A stretch of 8,575 nucleotides of DNA from Paracoccaceae bacterium (GTDB lineage Bacteria > Pseudomonadota > Alphaproteobacteria > Rhodobacterales > Rhodobacteraceae): NCBI GenBank assembly GCA_016765235.1, contig JAESQH010000048.1, positions 52,842 to 61,416 on the forward strand, read 5' to 3'. Below are positions 1 through 6,786 of the stretch, piece after piece (position 1 is the first letter of the stretch; every line of letters begins with the position of its first letter). A program made the position numbers and the translations under genes. The notes beneath the pieces are model-generated. The model made no database searches. It was not told the DNA's origin and worked only from the letters and a program-made list of their open reading frames with translations.

Positions 1-681
1 CCACTGACTCGTATTCAAAAAATTAGCAGCGTTAACTTGCATCGAAACTGGGTCACTATTCCGCATGTCACACAACATGAAGACGCGGATATTACTGAAT
101 TAGATGCTTTTAGAAAAGCGATGAAAGATGAAGCATTAAAAGAAGGTACGCGTTTGACACCTTTGGCTTTTATTATGAAAGGTTTAGTGCATAGTTTAAA
201 AGCGTTTCCAAAATTCAATTCTAGTTTATCTCATGACGGCGAAGAGTTGGTATTGAAGAAGTATTATCATATTGGTGTTGCTGTAGAAACACCAGATGGA
301 CTAACCGTCCCTGTTATACGTGACGTTGATAAAAAGGGTGTATACCAATTAGCAGACGAATTAGGTGAAATGGCCGCTAAAGCGCGTGATAAGAAACTCG
401 GTGCTAACGATATGCAAGGTAGTAGTTTTACCATCACATCATTAGGCGGAATAGGTGGCACGTCTTTTTCTCCTATAGTAAAATGGCCCGATGTAGCTAT
501 TTTAGGATTATCCCGAAATAAAATGCAGCCTGTTTGGAATGGCAAAGAGTTTGAACCTAGAATGATGTTGCCTATGTCATTATCCTATGACCATAGAGTG
601 ATTGATGGTGCGGATGCAGCAAGATTTGTTGTGCATTTAGCAGCGACATTAAAAGATATTCGACGGGTGCTTTTGAAATAA
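1..681 (+). CDS. aceF: Pyruvate dehydrogenase E2 (dihydrolipoamide acetyltransferase), C-terminal part
   Basis: E2 core subunit of the cytoplasmic pyruvate dehydrogenase complex; it transfers the acetyl group from lipoyl to CoA. The reading frame is open from base 1, so the gene is cut by the window edge and only 226 C-terminal residues are seen, essentially the catalytic domain of a protein of about 600 residues. The lipoyl and E3-binding domains lie outside. The visible sequence follows E. coli AceF closely: RIQKIS near the edge, [63 protein letters not shown] and the active-site block DHRVIDGAD. The catalytic His codon is at 592-594 and the Asp at 604-606 (HxxxDG). lpdA follows after 49 nt with no obvious terminator, which fits an aceEF-lpdA operon. 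Assignment to AceF rather than SucB or BkdB rests on the E. coli AceF-like [11 protein letters not shown] and DIRR C-terminus and on the adjacent lpdA. Confidence 0.96.
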   Translation, partial: PLTRIQKISSVNLHRNWVTIPHVTQHEDADITELDAFRKAMKDEALKEGTRLTPLAFIMKGLVHSLKAFPKFNSSLSHDGEELVLKKYYHIGVAVETPDGLTVPVIRDVDKKGVYQLADELGEMAAKARDKKLGANDMQGSSFTITSLGGIGGTSFSPIVKWPDVAILGLSRNKMQPVWNGKEFEPRMMLPMSLSYDHRVIDGADAARFVVHLAATLKDIRRVLLK

Positions 682-730
682 AGTAAAACACCAAAAATAG
701 TCGGTTGAAATAAATTAGAGAGAAAATTGA

Positions 731-2149
731 ATGAGTAATATTCAAGCACAAGTTTTAGTCATTGGCGCCGGCCCAGGTGGTTATACGGCCGCATTTCGCG
801 CTGCAGACTTAGGTTTAAATGTGGTTCTTGTTGAAAAATACGCAACGTTAGGTGGTGTCTGCTTAAACGTTGGTTGTATTCCGTCAAAAGCATTATTACA
901 TTCAGCAAAAGTGATTGATGAAGCAAAAAGCATGGAGAAGCATGGCGTTTCGTTTGGTGAGCCAACCATTGATATTGATAAAATTCGCTCTTACAAAGAT
1001 GGTGTGGTTGGTCAATTGACCAAAGGTCTTTCAGGTATGGCGAAAATGCGTAAAGTGCAAGTGGTTCATGGTAATGCACAGTTTACTTCTAGCACTTCGG
1101 TCGATGTAGATACGGCGGATGGTAAGCAAACCATTAATTTTGAAAATTGTATTATCGCAGCCGGATCAAGAGTGGTTCAATTGCCATTTTTGCCAAAAGA
1201 CGATCGAATTATTGATTCCACTGGCGCATTAGAATTAAAAGATATTCCAGAAAAAATGCTAGTGATTGGCGGTGGTATTATCGGATTGGAAATGGCAACG
1301 GTTTATCGTGCATTAGGTGCAGGTATTACTATTGTTGAAATGTTTGATCAATTAATTCCAGCTGCGGATAAAGATCTGGTGAAAGTTTTACATCGTTTTG
1401 TCAAAAAGCAATATGATTCTATTTTGCTTGAAACTAGCGTGACTAAAGTTGAAGCGAAAGACGATGGATTATGGGTGACGTTTGAAGGCAAAAAAGCGCC
1501 GAAAGAACCACAAAGATATGATCGAATTCTTTCAGCAGTTGGGCGCAGACCTAATGGCGATTTACTCAACGCACAAGCCGCAGGCGTTAATGTCGATGAG
1601 CGAGGATTTATAGCCGTTGATAAGCAATTAAAAACCAATGTTACAAATATTTATGCGATTGGCGATTTAGTCGGGCAGCCAATGCTTGCACATAAAGCAA
1701 CCCATGAAGCGCATGTAGCTGCGGAAGTGATTGCGGGTAAAAAGCATGCGTTTGAACCTCAATGTATTCCAAGTGTGGCTTATACCGATCCAGAATTGGC
1801 TTGGGTTGGACTCACGGAAAAAGAAGCCAAAGAAAAAGGTATTGATTTTGGCGTAGGGACTTTCCCTTGGGCTGCTAGTGGACGAGCCATTGGTGTTGGT
1901 AGAACGGAAGGTTTTAGTAAAACTATTTATGACAAATCAAATAATCAAATTATTGGTGCAGCAGCCGTTGGCGTTAATGCAGGTGAATTGATTGCTGAAA
2001 TGGGACTTGCAATAGAAATGGGGTGTGAAGCAGAAGATATTGCTTTAACTATTCATGCTCATCCTACGCTGTCTGAGTCTTTCGCATTTTCTGCTGAGGC
2101 TTATGAAGGTACTTGTACTGATTTGCCTCCGGTTCGAAAGAAAAAATAA
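731..2149 (+). CDS. lpdA: Dihydrolipoyl dehydrogenase (E3)
   Basis: FAD-dependent E3 of the pyruvate and 2-oxoglutarate dehydrogenase complexes; it reoxidises dihydrolipoyl groups and reduces NAD+. It has 472 residues, against 474 in E. coli. Domains in order: N-terminal FAD Rossmann motif GAGPGG (12-17); redox disulfide GGVCLNVGC with C44 and C49, followed by IPSK; NAD-binding GGGIIG (180-185); second FAD motif AIGD (309-312); C-terminal dimerisation domain with HAHPTLSE, giving the catalytic His444-Glu449 pair. There is no N-terminal lipoyl domain. The ATG lies just before the first beta strand and is preceded by a purine-rich but weak ribosome-binding site (tagagagaaa). It is 49 nt after aceF, so it is probably read with it; an extra internal promoter, as in E. 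coli, cannot be excluded. The last residues are basic (RKKK), as in E. coli. Confidence 0.97.
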   Translation: MSNIQAQVLVIGAGPGGYTAAFRAADLGLNVVLVEKYATLGGVCLNVGCIPSKALLHSAKVIDEAKSMEKHGVSFGEPTIDIDKIRSYKDGVVGQLTKGLSGMAKMRKVQVVHGNAQFTSSTSVDVDTADGKQTINFENCIIAAGSRVVQLPFLPKDDRIIDSTGALELKDIPEKMLVIGGGIIGLEMATVYRALGAGITIVEMFDQLIPAADKDLVKVLHRFVKKQYDSILLETSVTKVEAKDDGLWVTFEGKKAPKEPQRYDRILSAVGRRPNGDLLNAQAAGVNVDERGFIAVDKQLKTNVTNIYAIGDLVGQPMLAHKATHEAHVAAEVIAGKKHAFEPQCIPSVAYTDPELAWVGLTEKEAKEKGIDFGVGTFPWAASGRAIGVGRTEGFSKTIYDKSNNQIIGAAAVGVNAGELIAEMGLAIEMGCEAEDIALTIHAHPTLSESFAFSAEAYEGTCTDLPPVRKKK

Positions 2150-2170
2150 TTTAAAACTGGTTAATTGACT

Positions 2171-2557
2171 ATGAATTCTTTTGAACCTGAAGCATCTATT
2201 AATGTTTTTGAAGAGCCATTAATTGCATGTAGCAATGATCCAGTTACCGGTTTTTTTAGAGATGGCTGTTGCAATACAAATGAACAAGACATTGGCTCGC
2301 ATACGATCTGTATTGAAGCGAGTCAGGAATTTTTAGAATATTCTCGTTTTAAAGGTAATGATCTTTCAACTCCGGTTCCTGAGTTTGGTTTTTTAGGAAT
2401 AAAAGCCGGTGATTGTTGGTGTTTATGTGCCGCTCGATGGCTTGAAGCATACAATGATGAAAGGGCTCCTAGAGTTTTTCTACAAAGAACTCACAAAAAA
2501 GCGTTAGAAATAGTACCGATGAAAATTCTTAATAAGTTTGCCCTGGATCTTAATTAG
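2171..2557 (+). CDS. DUF2237 family protein, function unknown
   Basis: A 128-residue soluble protein with no signal peptide or membrane segment. I recognise the DUF2237 family from its conserved blocks: NDPVTGFFRDGCCNT (22-36), GNDLSTP (62-68), PEFGFLGIKAGDCWCLCAARW (70-90) and THKKALEIVP (107-116). Seven cysteines (20, 33, 34, 47, 82, 84, 86) sit mostly inside these blocks, suggesting a metal or redox role, but this is inference; no activity is known to me for the family. ATG 2171 is preferred over an in-frame TTG six bases upstream because ATG is the stronger codon and the conserved region begins well inside either choice; neither has a good Shine-Dalgarno. It starts 21 nt after lpdA, so read-through from the pyruvate dehydrogenase operon is likely. 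The stop codon lies inside a 13-bp tandem repeat. Confidence 0.86.
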   Translation: MNSFEPEASINVFEEPLIACSNDPVTGFFRDGCCNTNEQDIGSHTICIEASQEFLEYSRFKGNDLSTPVPEFGFLGIKAGDCWCLCAARWLEAYNDERAPRVFLQRTHKKALEIVPMKILNKFALDLN

Positions 2558-2581
2558 AGATCTTAATTAAACATCTTAATT
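2546..2581 (+). repeat. 13-bp tandem repeat, about 2.8 copies
   Basis: Copies starting at 2546, 2559 and 2572 share (G/C)ATCTTAATT; the first two share GATCTTAATTA exactly. The first copy encodes the last residues and the TAG stop of the DUF2237 gene; the others are intergenic. It is AT-rich and looks like local slippage. Tandem sites for a regulator of the downstream esterase gene are possible but unsupported. Confidence 0.8.
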
Positions 2582-2643
2582 CGTTTTTCAAATTAAAGTC
2601 CAATACAAAAGCCAACCTTTATAAACATTAACAGGGTGCTAAT

Positions 2644-3306
2644 ATGTCTCAGCTATTACCTCATCTAACCGTAGAAACTAACTCAAACCCCGATGCATCT
2701 GTTATCTGGTTACATGGATTAGGGGCCGATGGAAATGATTTTAAACCTATTGTCAGCGAACTTGGTTTGCCTGATGACGCTAAAATTCGATTTATATTTC
2801 CCCACTCACCTTCAAGACCCGTCACGATCAACGGTGGCATGGTGATGCCCGCTTGGTATGATATTTTGGAGATGACTATTGAACGTTCTGTCGATGAAAT
2901 ACAGTTACGAGAATCTGCTCAATCAATCACTGACTTTATTGAAGATGAAATAAGTAAAAGGATAGCTAGTGAACGAATTATTATCGCAGGGTTTTCTCAG
3001 GGTGGCGCTGTCGCTGTGGAAACTGCATTATCGTTTAATAAAAAATTAGCAGGATTGTTAATGATGTCGACTTACTTTGCGACTAAAGACAGTATTAATT
3101 TTGCTTCTGAGAATCAATCAATTCCTATTGAGATTCACCACGGCACTCATGATCCTGTAGTACCGGTTCAGTTAAGCGAAGTGAGTACAACTAAACTTAA
3201 GGAAAATGGTTATTCGGTTGAGATGAAACATTATCCTATGGAGCACTCTGTTTGCCCAAAGCAAATCAAAGATATTGGTCAATGGTTAACGAGCTGTTTG
3301 AAGTGA
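2644..3306 (+). CDS. Carboxylesterase / phospholipase, alpha/beta hydrolase (Abhydrolase_2 family)
   Basis: A 220-residue cytoplasmic serine esterase of the family that includes Pseudomonas fluorescens carboxylesterase II and the acyl-protein thioesterases. Visible features: oxyanion-hole region LHGLGADGNDF (23-33); PxxPVTINGGMVMPAWYD (55-73), typical of the family; nucleophile elbow GFSQGG with Ser118; HGTHDPVVP with Asp170; HYPMEHSV with His201. The triad Ser118-Asp170-His201 is complete and spaced as expected, and length is normal. There is no signal peptide. Start ATG 2644 is supported by AGGGTG at 2633-2638, five bases upstream. A possible -10 box (TATAAA, 2620-2625) lies in the 86-bp gap after the DUF2237 gene, without a clear -35. 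Translation ends in tandem stops TGA TAA. The natural substrate cannot be read from sequence; short acyl esters are the usual in vitro substrates. Confidence 0.93.
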   Translation: MSQLLPHLTVETNSNPDASVIWLHGLGADGNDFKPIVSELGLPDDAKIRFIFPHSPSRPVTINGGMVMPAWYDILEMTIERSVDEIQLRESAQSITDFIEDEISKRIASERIIIAGFSQGGAVAVETALSFNKKLAGLLMMSTYFATKDSINFASENQSIPIEIHHGTHDPVVPVQLSEVSTTKLKENGYSVEMKHYPMEHSVCPKQIKDIGQWLTSCLK

Positions 3307-3321
3307 TAAGATAGCTAACAA

Positions 3322-3345
3322 TATTTATTTGCTTGTGAATAAATA
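3322..3345. other. AT-only inverted repeat after the esterase gene
   Basis: Perfect 8-bp arms TATTTATT (3322-3329) and AATAAATA (3338-3345) with an 8-nt loop, 15 bp after the esterase stop. A T5 run starts at 3352, inside the palindrome TTTTTAATTAAAAA (3352-3365). It could act as a weak terminator before the DUF1272 gene, but the stem has no G-C pairs and the T run is not adjacent, so this is a description only. Confidence 0.25.
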
Positions 3346-3385
3346 GGAAAGTTTTTAATTAAAAATTATAGGAGTTTTTACAATC

Positions 3386-3694
3386 GTGTTAGAGATAAGA
3401 CCAAATTGTGAATGCTGCGATAGAGATCTACCCGCAGATTCGTTAGAGGCAATGATATGTACTTATGAGTGTACTTTTTGTAAAGGTTGCGTCATTGATA
3501 TTTTATCAAACGTATGTCCTAACTGTGGAGGAGGATTTGTAATGCGCCCGATCCGCCCCGTAAAAGAATGGCGTTCGGGTTTAAGCCGAGAGATTCAAAA
3601 ACCTTCGATAGAAAGAGTTCATTCAGAATATACCCGTAAAGAATTAAAGGAATTCAGCGCTCAAGTTAGCGCAACACCACCGAGAAAAAGGTAA
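3386..3694 (+). CDS. DUF1272 family small cysteine-rich protein
   Basis: A 102-residue protein beginning MLEIRPNCECCDRDLP, the characteristic start of the DUF1272 family. The N-terminal 50 residues hold nine cysteines (8, 10, 11, 25, 29, 32, 35, 44, 47) in CxCC, CxxxCxxCxxC and CPNC groups, which look like a zinc-binding RING or treble-clef-type module; zinc binding is inferred from spacing. The rest (51-102) is a basic, probably flexible tail rich in Arg and Lys. The start is GTG 3386: it gives the family-typical N-terminus, no ATG lies in frame before it, and AGGAG stands at 3370-3374. The 11-nt spacing is long, so translation may be modest. The GNAT gene follows after 20 nt with its own ribosome-binding site, suggesting one transcript. 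The molecular role is unknown to me. Confidence 0.82.
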   Translation: MLEIRPNCECCDRDLPADSLEAMICTYECTFCKGCVIDILSNVCPNCGGGFVMRPIRPVKEWRSGLSREIQKPSIERVHSEYTRKELKEFSAQVSATPPRKR

Positions 3695-3714
3695 ATAAGG
3701 TAGAGGATGTTTTT

Positions 3715-4311
3715 ATGAACAAATGGTTAGAAGAAACAACGCTAGAAGGAAGTAAGGTTAAATTGGTTCCATTGACTGCTTCTTATCGCAACGAGTTAGT
3801 TAAAGCCTCCAATGATGGTGAACTTTGGAAGTTATGGTTTACTTCGGTTCCATCTGAAAAAAATATCGATAATTATATTAAACAAGCGCTAAAGGATATG
3901 GACAATGGACTTGCATTAGTTTTTGTCGTCATTGATAAAAAAAATAATAAAGTTGTAGGATCTACTCGCTATTGTAACGCAGTGCCTAGCCATCGAAGAG
4001 TAGAAATTGGTTATACTTGGTATTCAAAAAGCGCGCAAAGAACTTCCATTAATACCGAATGTAAACATCTCCTTTTAACCTATGCATTTGAAAAACTTAA
4101 CGCAATTGCCGTTGAGTTTAGAACCCATTGGCACAATCATGCGTCTAGAAATGCAATTGAACGCTTAGGTGCTAAACAGGATGGTGTACTCAGAAATCAT
4201 TGGGTTGACGATTCGGAAATGTTAAGAGATACCGTGGTGTTTTCGATCATTCAGAGTGAATGGAAAGCGGTTAAGCAATCTTTATCTTATAAACTAAGTT
4301 TATTTTCTTAA
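3715..4311 (+). CDS. GNAT family N-acetyltransferase (RimJ/RimL-like)
   Basis: A 198-residue cytoplasmic acetyl-CoA-dependent N-acetyltransferase of the Acetyltransf_3 type. Visible features: N-terminal LEGSKVKLVPL (10-20); central strand KVVGSTRYCNAVPSHRRVEIGYTWY (79-103), matching the GNAT core strands before the acetyl-CoA loop; QRTSINTECKHLLLTYAFEKL (108-128), the pyrophosphate-loop and helix region with the variant found in this subgroup; EFRTHWHNHASRNAIERLGAKQDGVLRNH (134-162), the conserved C-terminal half with the N-x-x-S-R-x-A-I-x-x-L-G-A signature. Start ATG 3715 is backed by AGAGGA at 3702-3707, seven bases upstream. It lies 20 nt after the DUF1272 gene and is convergent with topB. 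The substrate is not predictable: ribosomal-protein N-termini, small amines and antibiotics are all known for relatives. Confidence 0.9.
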   Translation: MNKWLEETTLEGSKVKLVPLTASYRNELVKASNDGELWKLWFTSVPSEKNIDNYIKQALKDMDNGLALVFVVIDKKNNKVVGSTRYCNAVPSHRRVEIGYTWYSKSAQRTSINTECKHLLLTYAFEKLNAIAVEFRTHWHNHASRNAIERLGAKQDGVLRNHWVDDSEMLRDTVVFSIIQSEWKAVKQSLSYKLSLFS

Positions 4312-4337
4312 CGGAATAATATTAAAATCGTTTTATT

Positions 4338-4377
4338 GTCTATGAGCTGAATAAATGCTATTACTCGGCTCAAAGAC
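4338..4377. other. Imperfect 13-bp stem-loop between convergent genes
   Basis: GTCTATGAGCTGA (4338-4350) can pair with TCGGCTCAAAGAC (4365-4377) with one A-A mismatch, one G-T pair and a 14-nt loop. It lies in the 162-bp gap between the convergent GNAT and topB genes, where a shared terminator would be expected. Neither flank has a clean T tract, so intrinsic termination is uncertain. I see nothing else in this gap. Confidence 0.35.
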
Positions 4378-4473
4378 TACAATGACGAAGATGGATTGCC
4401 GTGTATATTTGGGGAAAAATCAATTAGACACAATTTAGTTCTCAAGTCGTGGTGAAGAGTTATTTACAGGGTC

Positions 4474-6429
4474 TTATTTTTTAATTTTCTTCTTGAAGTA
4501 CTGTTTCTTTTTGAATGTCTTTCTTTTTCCTTCACCTTTTAGTGCTGCAAACCCACTAGAGTCCACTAAGGGTATCAATTCATTTAATTGTCCTAACAAT
4601 CCACTCATAAAATCTTGATAACTCATTTTGCTCTGACTGATTGACGATAATTGTGATTCCCATTGCGCGGTCATATCAGGAAGTGTAGCGGTTTCTGGTA
4701 AGCTACTAATTAATTTTCGGCCGATAAGTGTTGACACGATTTGTTTACCCTGACGTTTTAAATATTGACGATTAAAAAGTAATTCAATAATTCCAGCTCG
4801 TGTCGCTTCGGTTCCTAGACCATCGGTTTCTCTTAATATTTTTCTGATTTCTGGCTCTTTTACATAGCGACTAATACCGGTCATTGCGGCGAGTAATGTC
4901 GCATCAGTAAAGTATTTTGGAGGTGTTGTTTGTTTATCGAGAAGGCTAGCGTCTTCACAAGTTAAGACGTCGTCTTTATTGAGTGATGGCAATGACTCTT
5001 GTAGCTCTGACTTTTCTAATTCGGACTTCTCATCTGAACTATGAGTATATTTCTTTTTCTCAAAGAGTTTTTTCCATCCCCGTTTTAACGGTTGTTTGGC
5101 TTTGGCGATGAAATGACCGCCGGCTATTTCTAGGGTAATTTGTTTTTCTTCAAATTGGTAGGCGGGGTAGAATTGGATTATGTATTGACGAGCGATCAAT
5201 TGATAAACATTCGCTTCAAAAGAATTAAGTCGAGTGGCATCGAGTTTTCTAGCGGTTGGAATAATGGCATGGTGCGCTTGAATTTTTTTGTCATTCCAGG
5301 CTTTGCTAACCAGTGAAAGATCAGCTTCTAAAACAGCGGTAGATAACTGACCACAAACAAACGCAATAGCCGAGGTGACTGCGTTTGCTTGTTTTAGATG
5401 TTCAATCGGCAAAAACCGACAATCAGATCGAGGATAAGTAATTAGCTTATGTTTTTCATAAAGGCTCTGGCAAGTATCCAAGACTTGTTTGGCACTCATG
5501 GTATATCGTTTGGCCGCATCTATTTGTAGCGATGATAGATTATAGGGTAGGGGCGCTGGCTGTTGCTTTCGTTTTTGAAAGTAATTTAAAACTGTAGCAG
5601 GTTGATTTTTTATACGAGTAGCAACATTTTCAGCTAAGGATCGAGACAATACTCGCCCTTCATCGTCTTGATAGGGAAGGCAGGTTTCGCTCGGTAGCCA
5701 TTTGGCTTTAAAAGTTTCATTCTGACCTTCATTGTTAGACGTTCTTAGATGTGCCCAAACCTGATAATAAGCCTTACTAATAAAGTTCTCTATTTCACCA
5801 TCTCTTGCTACCACCAATCCTAGCAACGGCGTTTGAACCCGCCCCACCGATAGAACACCGTTGTAACCTGCTTTAGAACCTTGAATAGTACATAGCCTTG
5901 TCATATTCAACCCATAAAGCCAATCTGCCCGTGAACGTGCTAAGGCCGATGTCGACAAGGGAATAAACTCTTGATTACTCCGCAAAGTCTTAAGCGCGCG
6001 CGTCACCGCAGGTAAGTTTAAGTCGCTGATTAAACAACGCTGCACTGTCTTCTTTTTTTTTGCAGACACTTTAAAATAATTGATGACTTCATCCACTAGC
6101 AATTGGCCTTCCCGATCAGGGTCGCCAACATGAACGATTTGGGTCGATTCTTTGACCAATTGTCGTAAAATAGTTAATTGCTTGCGAGTTTGTTTTTTAG
6201 GCACCAACTTCCAAACATCCGGCGTGATCGGTAAGTGTTCAAGTCGCCACTTTTTATACGCATCATCGTAAGCATCTGGTTCAGCTTGTTCAAGCAAGTG
6301 CCCAATGCACCAACTCACCACGTCGCCATTGGCTAAGTGAATACAACCATCTTGTTTTTTGTGAGGTTTCGGTAGTGCCTCGGCAAGCGCACGGCCAAGG
6401 CTAGGTTTTTCGGCGATGTAGAGAATCAT
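4474..6429 (-). CDS. topB: DNA topoisomerase III
   Basis: Type IA topoisomerase that passes single strands and decatenates replication and recombination intermediates. It has 651 residues, against 653 in E. coli TopB. N-terminal Toprim domain: MILYIAEKPS with Glu7, and VGDPDREGQ with Asp103, Asp105 and Glu107 for metal binding. The strand-cleaving tyrosine is Tyr332 in KLITYPRSDCRFLP. Other family blocks are LSVGRVQTPLLGLVV (193-207), PLPYNLSSLQIDAAKRY (293-309), the AHHAIIPT region, and PPKYFTDATLLAAMTGI before the C-terminal EATRAGII motif. A charged linker rich in Ser, Glu and Lys precedes TCEDASLLDKQTTPPKYF. The tail from about residue 631 is strongly basic (KRKTFKKKQYFKKKIKK) and probably binds DNA. 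There is no zinc-finger region. The start fits the family N-terminus exactly, but no Shine-Dalgarno precedes it (tatcctctctg), so initiation may be weak. Confidence 0.97.
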   Translation of the reverse strand: MILYIAEKPSLGRALAEALPKPHKKQDGCIHLANGDVVSWCIGHLLEQAEPDAYDDAYKKWRLEHLPITPDVWKLVPKKQTRKQLTILRQLVKESTQIVHVGDPDREGQLLVDEVINYFKVSAKKKKTVQRCLISDLNLPAVTRALKTLRSNQEFIPLSTSALARSRADWLYGLNMTRLCTIQGSKAGYNGVLSVGRVQTPLLGLVVARDGEIENFISKAYYQVWAHLRTSNNEGQNETFKAKWLPSETCLPYQDDEGRVLSRSLAENVATRIKNQPATVLNYFQKRKQQPAPLPYNLSSLQIDAAKRYTMSAKQVLDTCQSLYEKHKLITYPRSDCRFLPIEHLKQANAVTSAIAFVCGQLSTAVLEADLSLVSKAWNDKKIQAHHAIIPTARKLDATRLNSFEANVYQLIARQYIIQFYPAYQFEEKQITLEIAGGHFIAKAKQPLKRGWKKLFEKKKYTHSSDEKSELEKSELQESLPSLNKDDVLTCEDASLLDKQTTPPKYFTDATLLAAMTGISRYVKEPEIRKILRETDGLGTEATRAGIIELLFNRQYLKRQGKQIVSTLIGRKLISSLPETATLPDMTAQWESQLSSISQSKMSYQDFMSGLLGQLNELIPLVDSSGFAALKGEGKRKTFKKKQYFKKKIKK

Positions 6430-6497
6430 CAGAGAGGATAGTTACCTGTTGGTGTTTTTCAAGCGAGTAGTCATCTTGTTGACCTAAAGACATGATA

Positions 6498-6524
6498 ATT
6501 ATAAAAATGGAACTACTTATGCAA
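6498..6524 (-). promoter_or_regulatory. Candidate topB promoter
   Basis: Read on the - strand: TTGCAT (6519-6524), a 15-bp spacer, then a perfect TATAAT (6498-6503). The spacer is 2 bp shorter than ideal and the -35 matches at only three positions, so the -10 carries the call. Transcription would start near 6491, giving a leader of about 60 nt before the topB ATG. Confidence 0.45.
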
Positions 6525-6531
6525 GTAGTTC
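6510..6531. repeat. 9-bp perfect inverted repeat over the topB promoter
   Basis: GAACTACTT (6510-6518) and AAGTAGTTC (6523-6531) flank a 4-nt centre, ATGC. The palindrome covers the -35 and much of the spacer of the candidate topB promoter, so an operator is plausible. On the - strand it is followed by CATTTTTAT, which could also resemble a terminator, though no gene upstream on that strand needs one. Confidence 0.6.
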
Positions 6532-6663
6532 ATGTTAGCAGTGATCCTAAACGAAATACAGGTTAATTTGTGTCCTGTTGAAGCAAGCTCATACTGAATG
6601 AGCCATCCAGATCTGTATGGTTGTACCCTAGACGTAGATGTTGACCATTATTCAACCATTTGT

Positions 6664-6707
6664 AAATTCCGAATAGTTCATTGTAAATACACAACTATTC
6701 GGAATTT
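6664..6707. repeat. 15-bp perfect inverted repeat, unexplained
   Basis: AAATTCCGAATAGTT (6664-6678) and AACTATTCGGAATTT (6693-6707) are exact inverted copies around a 14-nt centre, which itself contains TGTA-AA-TACA. A degenerate third copy of the left arm and its following bases appears at 6708-6728 (GCGGATAGTT ... TCATTG). No T tract follows on either strand, so it is not an ordinary terminator. It ends 35 bp before the -35 of the MNT-gene promoter. Confidence 0.75.
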
Positions 6708-6741
6708 GCGGATAGTTGTTAGTCATTGAAAGTAAAAAAAC

Positions 6742-6786
6742 TTGTAAAGTCCCATAATGGGTCTTATAGTACCCAATATGGGACTT
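6742..6786 (+). promoter_or_regulatory. Promoter with twin palindromic operators for the MNT-HEPN operon
   Basis: The -35 is TTGTAA (6742-6747) and the -10 is TATAGT (6765-6770), separated by exactly 17 bp; transcription should start near 6777, leaving a leader of about 28 nt. Two similar palindromes lie on it: CCCATAATGGG (6751-6761) between -35 and -10, and CCCAATATGGG (6772-6782) at the start point. Their centres are 21 bp apart, two helical turns. Together they form 16-bp arms (6747-6762 and 6771-6786) with one mismatch and the -10 in the middle. Such a layout fits repression by a dimeric protein, most simply the winged-helix MNT protein encoded next. Confidence 0.72.

Noticed and set aside
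37..39. TTG as a start codon for the first coding region
   Set aside because: The frame is open and still matches AceF (RIQKIS) upstream to base 1, so this is a gene cut by the window edge, not a short gene starting here.
759..1079. Open frame of about 100 codons antisense to lpdA
   Set aside because: It lies entirely inside lpdA, has no recognisable family or ribosome-binding site, and lpdA is fully conserved on the other strand. The same holds for antisense frames within aceF, within lpdA near 1348-1638, and within the HEPN gene.
2165..2167. In-frame TTG as the start of the DUF2237 gene
   Set aside because: ATG follows two codons later and neither has a better ribosome-binding site, so the ATG is the simpler choice.
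3352..3365. 14-bp palindrome TTTTTAATTAAAAA as an operator
   Set aside because: A pure A/T palindrome in AT-rich intergenic DNA is easily due to chance, and nothing ties it to a regulator.
6664..6707. Integron attC site or Xer dif site
   Set aside because: The long perfect arms with a 14-nt centre fit neither the attC core-site layout nor the 11-6-11 dif layout, and no gene cassette array or integrase is nearby.
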